Positions 11,445 through 19,860 of a DNA stretch of 25,558 nucleotides are shown here, piece by piece. The notes beneath the pieces are model-generated. The model was not told the origin of the DNA. It did not search any database and saw nothing but the letters and a program-made list of their open reading frames with translations. Position 1 is the first letter of the stretch. Every line of letters begins with the position of its first letter. The DNA is from a virus, in IMG/VR virus record IMGVR_UViG_3300027816_000380, positions 1-25,558 of that record. The stretch is one strand, 5' to 3'. Position numbers and translations under genes: made by a program.

Positions 11445-11969
11445 ATGGCCGCGAAGAAAAACCCGCGGAAGATCGGTGCAAATGGCGAGGCGAAGCGCGT
11501 GGCGTTCCTCGCCGCGATAGGCAAGGGCCTGTCGATCACGGAAGCGTCGGGCGTGTCCGGGCTCAATCGCAACACTGCGGGGCGACTGCGAAAGCAGGAT
11601 AAGGAATTCGCGCTTGCCTATGACCAGGCGATTGCGGAGGGCCGGCACTATCTCGCTGCCGAAGCCACGCGCCGCGCCGTGGAAGGCACCGAAAAGCCCG
11701 CGCTGCATCAGGGCCGTGAGGTCTACACGCTGAACCGCGAGACCGGGGAATTGCAGCCCTTGCGGCTCCGCGAATATTCGGACGTGTTGTTGATGTTCCT
11801 CATGAAAGCCCGCGATCCGATGCGCTATGACGATCGAATTCGCGCCATGAAATTTGAGCGGCGTTGGCGGAAGCGTGACGGCGAGGGCGACGGCGACGCG
11901 GTCGCGCCGGCGGACGTAATCGACATGTTGGCGAAGCTGGCGAGCCAGAAGGCAAAGGAAGCCGCGTAG
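11445..11969 (+). CDS. terS: terminase small subunit
   Basis: The 174-aa product fits phage small terminase proteins, which recognise the packaging start. The helix-turn-helix is visible in RVAFLAAIGKGLSITEASGVSGLNRNTAGRLRK (about 18-50). Family motifs AEATRRAVEGTEKPALHQGREV and REYSDVLLMFLMKARDPMRYDDR follow. ATG 11445 is used; AGGG lies 13 nt upstream, a little far, and a TTG at 11424 is an alternative. Its TAG overlaps the GTG of the large terminase, the usual pairing. Confidence 0.85.
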   Translation: MAAKKNPRKIGANGEAKRVAFLAAIGKGLSITEASGVSGLNRNTAGRLRKQDKEFALAYDQAIAEGRHYLAAEATRRAVEGTEKPALHQGREVYTLNRETGELQPLRLREYSDVLLMFLMKARDPMRYDDRIRAMKFERRWRKRDGEGDGDAVAPADVIDMLAKLASQKAKEAA

Positions 11970-13309
11970 TGAGTGCGCGCCACGAAATAGCGGCGCGGCT
12001 CAATGGCGCGAACCGCTACACGCTCGAGCTTGTCGGCTGGCGCGCCCGATGGCTCGAGACGGCGCGCCCGAAACAGATCCCGCCCGATGGCGATTGGAGC
12101 ACGTGGCTACTGCTTGCCGGGCGGGGTTTCGGTAAGACGCGCCCGGGCGCGGAGGAAATCGGATTTCAGGCAGCGTCGCAACCCGCCACGCGCTGGGCAG
12201 TCGCCGCGCCGACGCAAGCGGACGTGCGCAACGTATGCTTCGAAGGGGAAAGCGGCCTTTTAGCCGTGATCCCGCCCTATCTCCGCATGCCGGGCCCGCG
12301 CGGGTATTCTTCGCAAGCGCTACGGATCACGCTCCGCAACGGGTCGATAATTCAGGGATACAGCGCCGAAAAGCCCGATCGGTTCCGCGGTCCACAACAC
12401 CACGGCGCATGGTGCGATGAGCTCGCATCGTGGGGTGCGTCCGCCTCGAGTGCACCCGGGAAGGCGCCAAGCAATCGCCTTCAAGACGCGTGGGACAATC
12501 TGCTGCTTGGGCTTCGGCTCGGGAAGCGTCCTCGAATTATCGCCACGTCCACGCCGCGGCCCATCGATTTCTTACGGGCACTGATCAAGGATTCAGGCAC
12601 GGCGGTAACGAAGGGAAACACTTTCGAAAATGCGGCCAATCTTGCCCCGTCGGCGCTGGCCACGTTCAAGAAAGTATTTGAAGGCACGCGGCGCGGGCAG
12701 CAAGAGCTTTACGCCGAAATCCTCGAGCACGCGGAAGGCGCGCTATTCAGCCCCGCAACAATCGAGCTTCACCGCATACGCGACGGTGAGCAACCGCAAT
12801 TCGTGCGGATCGTTGTTGCGATAGATCCCGCCGTGACGGCCGAAGTGCTCGAGGGCCGGAAAAGCGACGAGACAGGAATTATCGTGTGCGGCCTTGCCGC
12901 TGACGGCCGGATTTACGTGCTGGACGACTTTTCGGGCATCTACAAGCCGCGGGATTGGGCGCGCATGGCGCTATCGGCCTATGAGCGGTACCAGGCGGAT
13001 TGCATCGTCGGCGAAATCAATCAGGGCGGCGATCTGATCGAAGGCAATCTAGCCGCGGAGGCGGGTAATCGCGCGGCGTTCGCCTTCAAGGGCATTCACG
13101 CCAAGCGGGGTAAATACCTCCGCGCGGAGCCGATCGCCGCGCTGTATGAAAAAGGAATTGTTTCGCACGTCGGACATTTTCCGGCACTTGAGAAACAAAT
13201 GTGCAACTTCCTTGGTTTTACGGGCGAAAATTCCCCTGATAGACTTGACGCCCTTGTCTATGGCGTCGGCGAACTCGCGCTAGGAACCGCAACTCATGAG
13301 TTTTTCTAA
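11969..13309 (+). CDS. terL: terminase large subunit
   Basis: The 446-aa packaging motor has an N-terminal ATPase with Walker A LAGRGFGKTR (residues 49-58) and Walker B GAWCDELASW (about 143-152), then IIATSTPRP as the coupling motif. The C-terminal RNase H-like nuclease shows VVAIDPAV (about 286) and a late SPDRLDALVYG. It resembles the DNA-packaging proteins of alphaproteobacterial phages and gene-transfer agents. GTG 11969 overlaps the small-subunit stop (TAGTG) with AAGGAA upstream. Its 3' end overlaps the portal gene by 14 bp. Confidence 0.93.
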   Translation: MSARHEIAARLNGANRYTLELVGWRARWLETARPKQIPPDGDWSTWLLLAGRGFGKTRPGAEEIGFQAASQPATRWAVAAPTQADVRNVCFEGESGLLAVIPPYLRMPGPRGYSSQALRITLRNGSIIQGYSAEKPDRFRGPQHHGAWCDELASWGASASSAPGKAPSNRLQDAWDNLLLGLRLGKRPRIIATSTPRPIDFLRALIKDSGTAVTKGNTFENAANLAPSALATFKKVFEGTRRGQQELYAEILEHAEGALFSPATIELHRIRDGEQPQFVRIVVAIDPAVTAEVLEGRKSDETGIIVCGLAADGRIYVLDDFSGIYKPRDWARMALSAYERYQADCIVGEINQGGDLIEGNLAAEAGNRAAFAFKGIHAKRGKYLRAEPIAALYEKGIVSHVGHFPALEKQMCNFLGFTGENSPDRLDALVYGVGELALGTATHEFF

Positions 13310-15413
13310 CCTTGTTCGGCGGCTTGCAGGCCACAAGCCCGAAAGGAAAGCGGGCAAGGGCTCGCGGTTCCTCGAGATCGTCACGGCGAATGACGACTAC
13401 ACCGCGCCGCCTCCGCGCGCCGCGGACCTGCTGAAACTCTACAATGAGCATCTTTGGGTGCGCGCGATCGTCGGCAAGATCGGCAAGCGCGCGGCTGCAC
13501 AAAAATGGTACTTGGAGAAGCCCGACGGAACGCGGGTTGATAAGCATCCGCTTCTGGACTTTCTCAAGAAAGGCACGAAGCGGCTTCCCGGGCGCCTTGG
13601 CGTGCAAGTCACGGTGACGCACAAGGATCTCGCCGGCGAAGCGTTTTGGGCAATCGGGCTGGATCGGTCGGGCGTGCCGGTCGAATTCGCGCCGATCCCG
13701 CCGCATTGGGTGACGAACATTCCCGCTTCGGACGATCCGGGCGAAGTGTTCGAAGTGCAACCCAAGGTCGGAACGCTGTACCGCATTCCCGCCAATCAGA
13801 TCATCCATTTCCGCGATCCCGATCCGCTGGACCCCTACGGCCGCGGCTCGAGCAACGCGCACGCGGCCCGCGTCCAACTCGACACTGATCAGAACGCGGC
13901 GAAGTACCTCGCCGCGTTCTTCAAGAATTCGGCCCGCCCTGATCTGATCGTGTCGGGCAGCAAGGATGCACCAATCAGCGACCGCGACCGGCCCCGGCTC
14001 GAGGAACATTGGAACAATCGCTATCGGGGCGTGGCCAATGCTTTTCGGCCGTTCTTCTCGTCGCAGCCTATCGACGTGAAGGAATTGACGCGCTCGCTTC
14101 GCGACAACTCGATTGCGGAGATCAGCCAAGAGGGCAAGGCGACAATTGCCGAATTCTACGGCGTGCCGCCCGAGATCCTTGGCAGACTTGAGAACAGCAA
14201 CCGCGCCACGATCGACGCGGCGGATCACTTGCTAGGCAAGCATGTGATCGATCCACGCCTTGCCGATCTTCTGGACGTGCTCGGGCCGTGGGCCACGGAA
14301 GCGTTCGGCCTGGACGGGCTCGAGCTCCGCTACGAAACGCCAATCCAAGAGGATCTTGTATTTAAGCTGTCCGTCATGACGGCGCGGCCGGGCGCCTATG
14401 CGGACAACGATTTCCGCAAGCTGACGGGCGACAAGCCTTGGCCCGGCGAGGAATTCGACAAGCCCCGCCCCGATCCGCTCGCCGCGAACGATGACGGCGG
14501 CGACGATCCGGACGGCGAGGGCGGGCCCGGCGGCAAGAAACCCAAGCCGAAGCCGGGCGACGACGCGAAAACCGGCAAGGCCACTAGGGGAAATGACGTA
14601 GCTCCGCGGGGAAATTCCCCCTCCGCGGAGCGAAAAACTCTTTCCCCCGAGGAAATAATCAGGGTATCCGACGCGCATGCGGACCCGTCCGTTGTTGCCG
14701 AAGCGACGCGGATCATGGACGCGATTTTTCTCAAGTTGCTCGAAACTTACGGCGAAGACCTGCTCGGCGTTCTCGAGACCGAAGTACGCTTTCAGGTCAC
14801 GTCGGCCGTTGCCAATTGGCTCGACGGCCGCGGAAGCCGCCTCATTTCAGGTATTGACGACACGACACGGAAAGCGCTAAGAGCCTCGCTTGTTGAAGGT
14901 GCCGCGGCTAACGAAAGTCTAGCCGCCTTGTCAGACCGGATTGAACAGATTTTCGAGGATGCCGCGAGCACGCGGGCCCCGATCATCGGCCAGACCGAAG
15001 CAACCGCGGTGACGGGCTTCGGCTCGCATGAAGCGGCCCGCCAAGCGGGCTTCGACGCGAAGAAATGGCTTGCGAGCGGCGATCAAGCCGTGCGCACGAC
15101 GCATCAAGCGCTTCACGGCCAGATCAAGCGGCTTTCTGAGAAATTCCGTAGCCCGTCGGGCGCGGAGGCGGACCATCCGGGCGACTTCGGCGTGACTTCC
15201 GAGGATATTCACTGCCGGTGCGCCATGCGGCCCGTGCTGACGGGCGAGCTCCAACGCGCGGCCAATCTCACCGATACCGCTTTCGAAGCGGCGTGGGGCG
15301 GCATGCACGCCCGCATTGCCGGCGCGATCGAAGCCGAAGCGCGCAAGATCTTTGCAGGCCAGAAGGCCGTGGCGCTTGCCATGCTGAACCGTATGAGGCC
15401 CGCCCATGGGTGA
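13296..15413 (+). CDS. portal protein fused to a MuF-like head morphogenesis domain
   Basis: The 705-aa product combines two head proteins. Residues about 1-400 are an HK97-type portal (LYNEHLWVRAIVGKIGKRAA, YRIPANQIIHFRDPDPLDPYGRGSS, IAEFYGVPPEILG), the dodecameric ring for DNA entry. Residues about 400-460 are a Gly/Lys/Asp-rich linker. Residues about 470-690 look like Mu gpF minor head protein (QTEATAVTGFGSHEAARQAG, WLASGDQAVRTTHQALHGQ, SEDIHCRCAMRP). These are usually separate genes. TAGGAA before ATG 13296 supports the start. The linker DNA has a 9-bp inverted repeat (14601-14631) and poorer G/C at third positions. Confidence 0.9.
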   Translation: MSFSNLVRRLAGHKPERKAGKGSRFLEIVTANDDYTAPPPRAADLLKLYNEHLWVRAIVGKIGKRAAAQKWYLEKPDGTRVDKHPLLDFLKKGTKRLPGRLGVQVTVTHKDLAGEAFWAIGLDRSGVPVEFAPIPPHWVTNIPASDDPGEVFEVQPKVGTLYRIPANQIIHFRDPDPLDPYGRGSSNAHAARVQLDTDQNAAKYLAAFFKNSARPDLIVSGSKDAPISDRDRPRLEEHWNNRYRGVANAFRPFFSSQPIDVKELTRSLRDNSIAEISQEGKATIAEFYGVPPEILGRLENSNRATIDAADHLLGKHVIDPRLADLLDVLGPWATEAFGLDGLELRYETPIQEDLVFKLSVMTARPGAYADNDFRKLTGDKPWPGEEFDKPRPDPLAANDDGGDDPDGEGGPGGKKPKPKPGDDAKTGKATRGNDVAPRGNSPSAERKTLSPEEIIRVSDAHADPSVVAEATRIMDAIFLKLLETYGEDLLGVLETEVRFQVTSAVANWLDGRGSRLISGIDDTTRKALRASLVEGAAANESLAALSDRIEQIFEDAASTRAPIIGQTEATAVTGFGSHEAARQAGFDAKKWLASGDQAVRTTHQALHGQIKRLSEKFRSPSGAEADHPGDFGVTSEDIHCRCAMRPVLTGELQRAANLTDTAFEAAWGGMHARIAGAIEAEARKIFAGQKAVALAMLNRMRPAHG
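14601..14631. repeat. inverted repeat in the portal-MuF linker DNA
   Basis: GCTCCGCGG (14601-14609) and CCGCGGAGC (14623-14631) are perfect 9-bp arms around GGAAATTCC. The DNA lies at the junction of the two domains where codon bias drops. Confidence 0.9.
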
Positions 15414-16047
15414 TCTGATTTATATCACGTCGCGGCGTGCCGAACCGAAAACGGATGCCGTTGCGCGAACCATTCCGTTCCGCCTTTCGAACGCCGTGCA
15501 AGATCGCGCTGGCGACACGGTCTCGCTTTCCGGCTGGAAGCTCGAAAACTATCTGGCGAACCCGATCATTCTATGGGGCCACGACCACGACTTGCCGTCT
15601 ATCGGCCGCATGGCTCGGCTCGGGCTCGAGGGCGATTGGCTCGTGGGTGACGTGACTTTCGCCACGAAGGAACAGCACCCCTTCGCGGATACGATTTTCC
15701 GCCTTGTGGACGGCGGATTTATCAACGCCGGTTCCGTCGGTTTCAAGCCGCTCCGCTGGGCATACCGCGAGAAAGACGGCGGGATTGACTGGCTCGAGCA
15801 AGAGCTTCTGGAATACTCAATTTGCAATATCCCGATGCACCCCGGCGCGCTCGCTCGCGCCGTCGCCCGCGGCGTCGATATTGCCCCGCTCGCCGATGCC
15901 GTCGGCGCCAAAAATACCGGATCTTATGCGGATCTGGTCTCGAAATTGCTGGCCAGCAATACCCCCGCCCCTCATCAATCAACCCACAACGTCGCGACTT
16001 TGCGAAATCAAGTCGCGCACCGAAAGCTGCGATCGCAGCTAGCTTGA
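15406..16047 (+). CDS. HK97-family prohead protease
   Basis: The 213-aa protein is the serine protease that matures the capsid. Family motifs are FRLSNAVQDRAGDTVSLSGW, the His motif NPIILWGHDHDLPSIG (His59/61) and the Ser motif GFINAGSVGFKP (Ser110), followed by ELLEYSICNIPMHPGA (the conserved 'E.S.v.iP..p.A' motif). The gene overlaps the portal-MuF gene by 8 bp and precedes the capsid gene by 13 bp, the standard order. Confidence 0.92.
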   Translation: MGDLIYITSRRAEPKTDAVARTIPFRLSNAVQDRAGDTVSLSGWKLENYLANPIILWGHDHDLPSIGRMARLGLEGDWLVGDVTFATKEQHPFADTIFRLVDGGFINAGSVGFKPLRWAYREKDGGIDWLEQELLEYSICNIPMHPGALARAVARGVDIAPLADAVGAKNTGSYADLVSKLLASNTPAPHQSTHNVATLRNQVAHRKLRSQLA

Positions 16048-16060
16048 AAGGGCACACCCC

Positions 16061-17539
16061 ATGCATGTACGTATTAAGGAACTCCGCGAGATCGCGGAGA
16101 AAGCCGCCGCGCGCCAAGGCGAGCTTCTCGACATCGCCGCGAAGGACGGTGGCCGCGCTCTGACCGCGGAGGAACAGAAGGAATTCGACGATCTGACCGC
16201 GAAGGCTGACAAGGCCCTCGCCGATATCGTCCCGCTGCAACAGGTCGCGGAGCGCGCTGCCAAGGCCGCCGCGGTCCAGATCCCCGCCGCGCCGGTCCAG
16301 CGCGACGCAACGGGCGTGATTGAGCGCGTGGCACGTCCCGCCGCTGCGATCGACGCGCCGGATCACAGTCCGGAAGCGGAGGCGGCCCGCGTCTTCGCCA
16401 ACCCGAAGGATCCGGACGCCTGGAAGAAAGAGCTTGGCGCCTACGCCTGGTCCGTCGCGAAGAACAAGGCCGTGCCGCGCTTCACGCCGCTCGAGCACTT
16501 GCAGCGGTCGGGCTGCCAAATCCTCGTGGACAAGAGCCTCGCGGAGGCCGATCGCATTCAGCGTGAGGCTATCGCCGCACTCGGAAATAGCGTCAGCCCG
16601 ACGGTGCTTCGCGGCCTGAACAGCCTTTCCGGGCAGGGCGGTGACAACATGATCATGACGCCGCTGTCATCGGAATTCCTCGAATTCCTTCGGGCAGAAT
16701 CGGCGTTCATGCGCGGCGGCCCCAACGTGATCCCGATGCCGCTCGGCTCGCTCGACATGTCCGGCGGTAACGCCGGCGCGGCGGGCACGTACCACGCTGA
16801 GAATGCGGATCTCGGCTACACGCAAGCCACGACGCGCAAGATCAACATGCGCGCCAAGCATATCGGCGCGATCACGGCGCTGGGCAACTACGCGATCGAG
16901 ATCAGCCCCCTCGCACTCCCGGCGATCTTCGGCGACGATCTGGCCAACGGCATCATGCAGGGTATCGATTCTGCTGGTCTCCGCGGCGACGGCACCGGCC
17001 AGAACCCCGCCGGCCTGCTGACACTCACGGCCGCGGCGCACAAGGTTGCCGCGACTAACCTCACGGCCCCGACGGTCGCTCAGATCGACGCGGACGTGAA
17101 GCCCATGATGACGAAGTTGGACGCCTCGCTTGTGCCCAAGCGGCGCCGGCGCTGGCTCATGGCTTCGCGCACGTTCCGTTACTTGCAGTTCATGCGTGAC
17201 GGCATCTCGGGCTATGTGTTCCCCGGTCTGCATCTCGAGGCGCCGGTCTGGTACGACAACGTCCCGGTGATCGTGTCGGACCTTATCCCGGTTGCGCTTG
17301 GCGTCGGCACGAACGAATCCGAGCTCTACCTCGTGGACTTCGGCCACGTGCTTATGGGTAACACCCGGTCACTGACGCTGAAGGCCAGCCAAGAGGCGAG
17401 CTACAAGAACGCGGGCGGTACTCTCGTATCCGCGTTCTCGCTCGACGAAACCGTGATTCGCGCCATGGCGTCGCATGATTTCGACATGCGCCACGACAAG
17501 GCCGCGGCCATTCTGACCGCACTCAAGTGGGGCGCCTAA
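16061..17539 (+). CDS. HK97-fold major capsid protein
   Basis: The 492-aa protein has a charged coiled-coil N-terminus (about 1-75, IKELREIAEKAAARQGELLD), which fits the scaffold-like delta domain removed by the protease. The HK97 fold follows from about 130: FRAES-type segment EFLEFLRAESAFMRGG, then LGYTQATTRKINMRAKHIGAI, DLANGIMQGIDSAGLRGDG, RRRWLMASRTFRYLQFMRDG, and VWYDNVPVIVSDLIP. GAAAGGG precedes the ATG. It is longer than HK97 gp5 (385 aa), largely by its N-terminus. Confidence 0.93.
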   Translation: MHVRIKELREIAEKAAARQGELLDIAAKDGGRALTAEEQKEFDDLTAKADKALADIVPLQQVAERAAKAAAVQIPAAPVQRDATGVIERVARPAAAIDAPDHSPEAEAARVFANPKDPDAWKKELGAYAWSVAKNKAVPRFTPLEHLQRSGCQILVDKSLAEADRIQREAIAALGNSVSPTVLRGLNSLSGQGGDNMIMTPLSSEFLEFLRAESAFMRGGPNVIPMPLGSLDMSGGNAGAAGTYHAENADLGYTQATTRKINMRAKHIGAITALGNYAIEISPLALPAIFGDDLANGIMQGIDSAGLRGDGTGQNPAGLLTLTAAAHKVAATNLTAPTVAQIDADVKPMMTKLDASLVPKRRRRWLMASRTFRYLQFMRDGISGYVFPGLHLEAPVWYDNVPVIVSDLIPVALGVGTNESELYLVDFGHVLMGNTRSLTLKASQEASYKNAGGTLVSAFSLDETVIRAMASHDFDMRHDKAAAILTALKWGA

Positions 17540-17550
17540 TAGCGTCCCGG

Positions 17551-17574
17551 CGGGCGGGGATTTAACCCCGCCCG
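17551..17574 (+). terminator. hairpin after the capsid gene
   Basis: CGGGCGGGG-ATTTAA-CCCCGCCCG forms a perfect 9-bp stem 11 bp after the capsid stop, followed by only TT. It may partly terminate or protect the 3' end of capsid mRNA, which is needed in excess. Confidence 0.55.
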
Positions 17575-17620
17575 TTCCCCGAGAATGATCAGTGAAACAA
17601 ACTTGAAATAAGGAAACACC

Positions 17621-17872
17621 ATGTCTACCCCTACGCTTGCCGAAGTCCAGAAACACGCTAACGAGACGGGGCTTGTGCCTGTCAAGTTCAAGGGCGTGAA
17701 GGTCAACCCGGGCAGCCCCGACGGCCCCGAGAACCGCGCCGGCGAGGCGGGTTTGGGCCTCCGCGTCGGCGAGATCCGCGGCGTGTTGCCCGAGGTCGCG
17801 CACCGCATGATCGCGCTCGATACGGCCGAATTGGTCGTTGTCACCAAGAGCAAGGCCACGCCCGCCGCGTAA
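17621..17872 (+). CDS. small head-region protein (83 aa)
   Basis: An 83-aa protein (MSTPTLAEVQKHANETGLVPVKFKGVKVNPG..., ending TAELVVVTKSKATPAA). AAGGAAACACC before ATG supports the start. Position between capsid and connector, and size, suggest a head decoration or accessory head protein; there is no motif to prove it. Confidence 0.7.
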   Translation: MSTPTLAEVQKHANETGLVPVKFKGVKVNPGSPDGPENRAGEAGLGLRVGEIRGVLPEVAHRMIALDTAELVVVTKSKATPAA

Positions 17873-17898
17873 TCGCTTCCCGCTGTTGAAGGTGCCCC

Positions 17899-18507
17899 AT
17901 GCTCCGCGACGTTGAAATAGCTTCCGCTTCACTGGCCTTTACAACTTTAGCCAGCGCGCGGACTTATATCGGCGGCGCGGGGCATGACGGCGACGCGTTT
18001 CTAACCGCCATGATTGAGGCGGTATCGGTGCAAATCGAAGCCTACTGCGGCACGGTCATCAAGCGGCGGACGGTAACGGAGCGGATCACGCTGGACGTTG
18101 TCTCGCGGTCGCTGATCTTGCGCCACGCGCCCGCCGCGTCGCTTACGTCGCTGAGCTACGACGGCGCGGCGCTAGTTGTTGGGGATTTCCGGCTTGCCAA
18201 AGATACCGCGATGCTTCGTCGGATCGATGGCAGCGGCTTCGAAGTCGGCGCGGACTATGTCGCAGTCTATGAAGCTGGATACGATCCGATCCCGCCCGCG
18301 ATCGAGCAAGCCGCAAACGCGCTGTTGAAGGCCGCGCTCGAGAATGCCCAGCGCGCGGAGGGCGTCCAGCAAGAGCAAGTCCCGGACGTGGGCTCGATTA
18401 CCTACGCGCCGCCCGGTTCCGTACTTTTCGAGGGCATGAACGGCGTGCGCGTCCCGTCGGCGGTCGCGAATCTTCTGGCGCCCTACGTTCTGAGGTATTC
18501 GACATGA
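17899..18507 (+). CDS. head-tail connector protein (gp6-like)
   Basis: The 202-aa protein resembles phage gp6-like adaptors that bind the portal: TTLASARTYIGGAGHDGDAFLTAMIEAVSVQIEAYCGTVIKRRTVTERI, LILRHAPAASLTSLSYDGA, then VYEAGYDPIPPAIEQAANALLKA. These are the helical N-terminus, beta core and C-terminal helix typical of the family. GAAGGTG precedes ATG. The TGA overlaps the tiny ORF start (ATGA). Confidence 0.85.
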   Translation: MLRDVEIASASLAFTTLASARTYIGGAGHDGDAFLTAMIEAVSVQIEAYCGTVIKRRTVTERITLDVVSRSLILRHAPAASLTSLSYDGAALVVGDFRLAKDTAMLRRIDGSGFEVGADYVAVYEAGYDPIPPAIEQAANALLKAALENAQRAEGVQQEQVPDVGSITYAPPGSVLFEGMNGVRVPSAVANLLAPYVLRYST

Positions 18508-18587
18508 GCGCGCAATTCTGGATCGGGCTTTATGTGCTCGCGTTCGTAGCTGCCGCGGCAGCCGTTGCATTCAGGGTATTCGCATGA
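18504..18587 (+). CDS. tiny single-pass membrane ORF (27 aa)
   Basis: ATG 18504 overlaps the connector stop (ATGA) and its own TGA overlaps the next ATG (ATGA at 18584). The 27-aa product starts MSAQFWIGLYVLAFVAAAAA and is almost entirely one hydrophobic helix with Arg near the end. The exact double coupling argues for translation. Its role may be the peptide itself or passing ribosomes to the next gene. Confidence 0.55.
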   Translation: MSAQFWIGLYVLAFVAAAAAVAFRVFA

Positions 18588-18949
18588 GCCTGCAAGCCAC
18601 CGTCGCCCGCATGACCGCCCGCAACGGGGCGCGCTTCACGATCCGCCGCGAGACCGTGGCGGCCGGCGCGAACGCCTGGACCAAAGGCACGGCGACCGTG
18701 ACGTTCCTCGAGGTCGTGGCGCGCGAGCGGTTCTACAGACCCGACGAAATCAAGGGCGCGATCGTGGAAGGCGATGCGCTAATTACCGTGACCGCCCCGC
18801 CGTGCGGCTTTGTGCCCGTGAAGGGCGACAGGATCGCGCTCGGGTCGCACGTCGCGGACGCCGGCGCGGAGTGGCGGCAGATAACGAACGTCTATGCCCC
18901 GCGCATCGGATCGGCCGTCGCGGTCTATAAGCTGACGGTGCGCCAATGA
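18584..18949 (+). CDS. head-tail joining protein (head closure/stopper-like)
   Basis: The 121-aa protein (MSLQATVARMTARNGARFTIRRE..., with YRPDEIKGAIVEGDALITVTA and EWRQITNVYAPRIGSAVAVYKLTVRQ) has the small beta-barrel pattern and position of head closure proteins. The 'i..GD....' and C-terminal strand pattern match head-tail joining families. It overlaps both neighbours by 4 bp. Confidence 0.75.
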   Translation: MSLQATVARMTARNGARFTIRRETVAAGANAWTKGTATVTFLEVVARERFYRPDEIKGAIVEGDALITVTAPPCGFVPVKGDRIALGSHVADAGAEWRQITNVYAPRIGSAVAVYKLTVRQ

Positions 18950-19440
18950 ACCTGTCGCAGTTCGATCGCCAAGCCCGCGAAGCCGCGCGCCGCGTCGTTG
19001 CGGAGGGCACGGAAGCCATCCGCAGCATGGCATTGCAGCTTTATTCGGACTTGCAGACCGAAGCGAAGACGCAAGGCGGCGGCCGGTTCGGATCGCCCGT
19101 CGCGTCGGGCCGGCTTGCGGGTTCGATGCGCATGGGGATCAACGCCGTTGATTACTCGGCAGAGCCCGCGGACCCGGATTATAAATACCCCGCCGGGCGC
19201 GGAGCGCGGCAACTACCGCCCCGCACGATCCGCAATCAGCCGATTGCGCGGATCGCGGCGCGGTTGCGCGTGTTCCGGCTTGGGGATCGAATCTATATCT
19301 CGAATTCCGTCCCGTACATTCGCAGGATCGAAATCGGCCGGCACTCATGGCAGACGCCGGACGGCGTGTTTGATCCGACCGTGCGGGACTTTCTTCGCCG
19401 CTTTCGCAACCCGCTTCTGAGAGTGCGCCGCCTTGGCTGA
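18946..19440 (+). CDS. HK97 gp10-like neck/tail completion protein
   Basis: The 164-aa protein has an N-terminal helix (FDRQAREAARRVVAEGTEAIRSMALQLYSDLQTEA), PVASGRLAGSMRMG (the common '(T/V)G.L..S' motif), and IYISNSVPYIRRIEIGRHSWQTPDGVF (the 'N..pYa..iE.G' motif) near the C-terminus. These are hallmarks of HK97 gp10-type proteins that join head and tail. ATGA overlap with the previous gene. Confidence 0.85.
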   Translation: MNLSQFDRQAREAARRVVAEGTEAIRSMALQLYSDLQTEAKTQGGGRFGSPVASGRLAGSMRMGINAVDYSAEPADPDYKYPAGRGARQLPPRTIRNQPIARIAARLRVFRLGDRIYISNSVPYIRRIEIGRHSWQTPDGVFDPTVRDFLRRFRNPLLRVRRLG

Positions 19441-19855
19441 TTTCACAACATACGCGGCGGCGTTGCGGGCCCGGCTGATCGCCGAATTCACGGCGCTGCC
19501 CCTGTATTGGCCAAACGACGATCGGACGCCAACGCTCGAGGCCGCGCCGAACGGCTTCGTATATTCCGAAATCGAAGTGCGCGACGAAGAACCGGCAAGC
19601 CTCGGGCCGAATGGCCAGCGGTTGCACCGCGACTATGGGGAGTTTCGAATTTACGTGTACGTGCCGCGCGGCTCGCTCGCCGGCACTGCGGAGGGGTACG
19701 CGGAACAGATCCGCGCGGCCTTCAAGGTGCCCGACGTGCCAGACGTGGTTTTCACGCGCCGCACGATCGGGGCCGGGCAAGCGTCGGACAATGACGTAGG
19801 CCGCTTTTGGGCGGTCCCCGTGATCCTGCAATTCTACGCCAATCGAACGGAGTAA
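19433..19855 (+). CDS. tail terminator protein (DUF4128-like)
   Basis: The 140-aa protein (ADFTTYAAALRARLIAEFTALPLYWPND, GEFRIYVYVPRGSLAGTAEGYAEQIRAAF, WAVPVILQFYANRTE) fits tail terminators that cap the tail tube. A TTG start at 19433 overlaps the neck gene by 8 bp; no ATG fits the N-terminus. It lies directly before the tail tube gene, as expected. Confidence 0.8.
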   Translation: MADFTTYAAALRARLIAEFTALPLYWPNDDRTPTLEAAPNGFVYSEIEVRDEEPASLGPNGQRLHRDYGEFRIYVYVPRGSLAGTAEGYAEQIRAAFKVPDVPDVVFTRRTIGAGQASDNDVGRFWAVPVILQFYANRTE

Positions 19856-19860
19856 CGCCT

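Noticed and set aside
13218-14228. 336-aa minus-strand frame opposite the portal gene
   Set aside because: It is a shadow of the portal coding sequence; the plus strand has clear portal motifs and ribosome site.
14893-17893. TTGAAGGTGCCGCGGC shared between the 8350 region and 14895 (partly at 17886)
   Set aside because: Only 16 bp or less in GC-rich sequence with no common context; likely chance.
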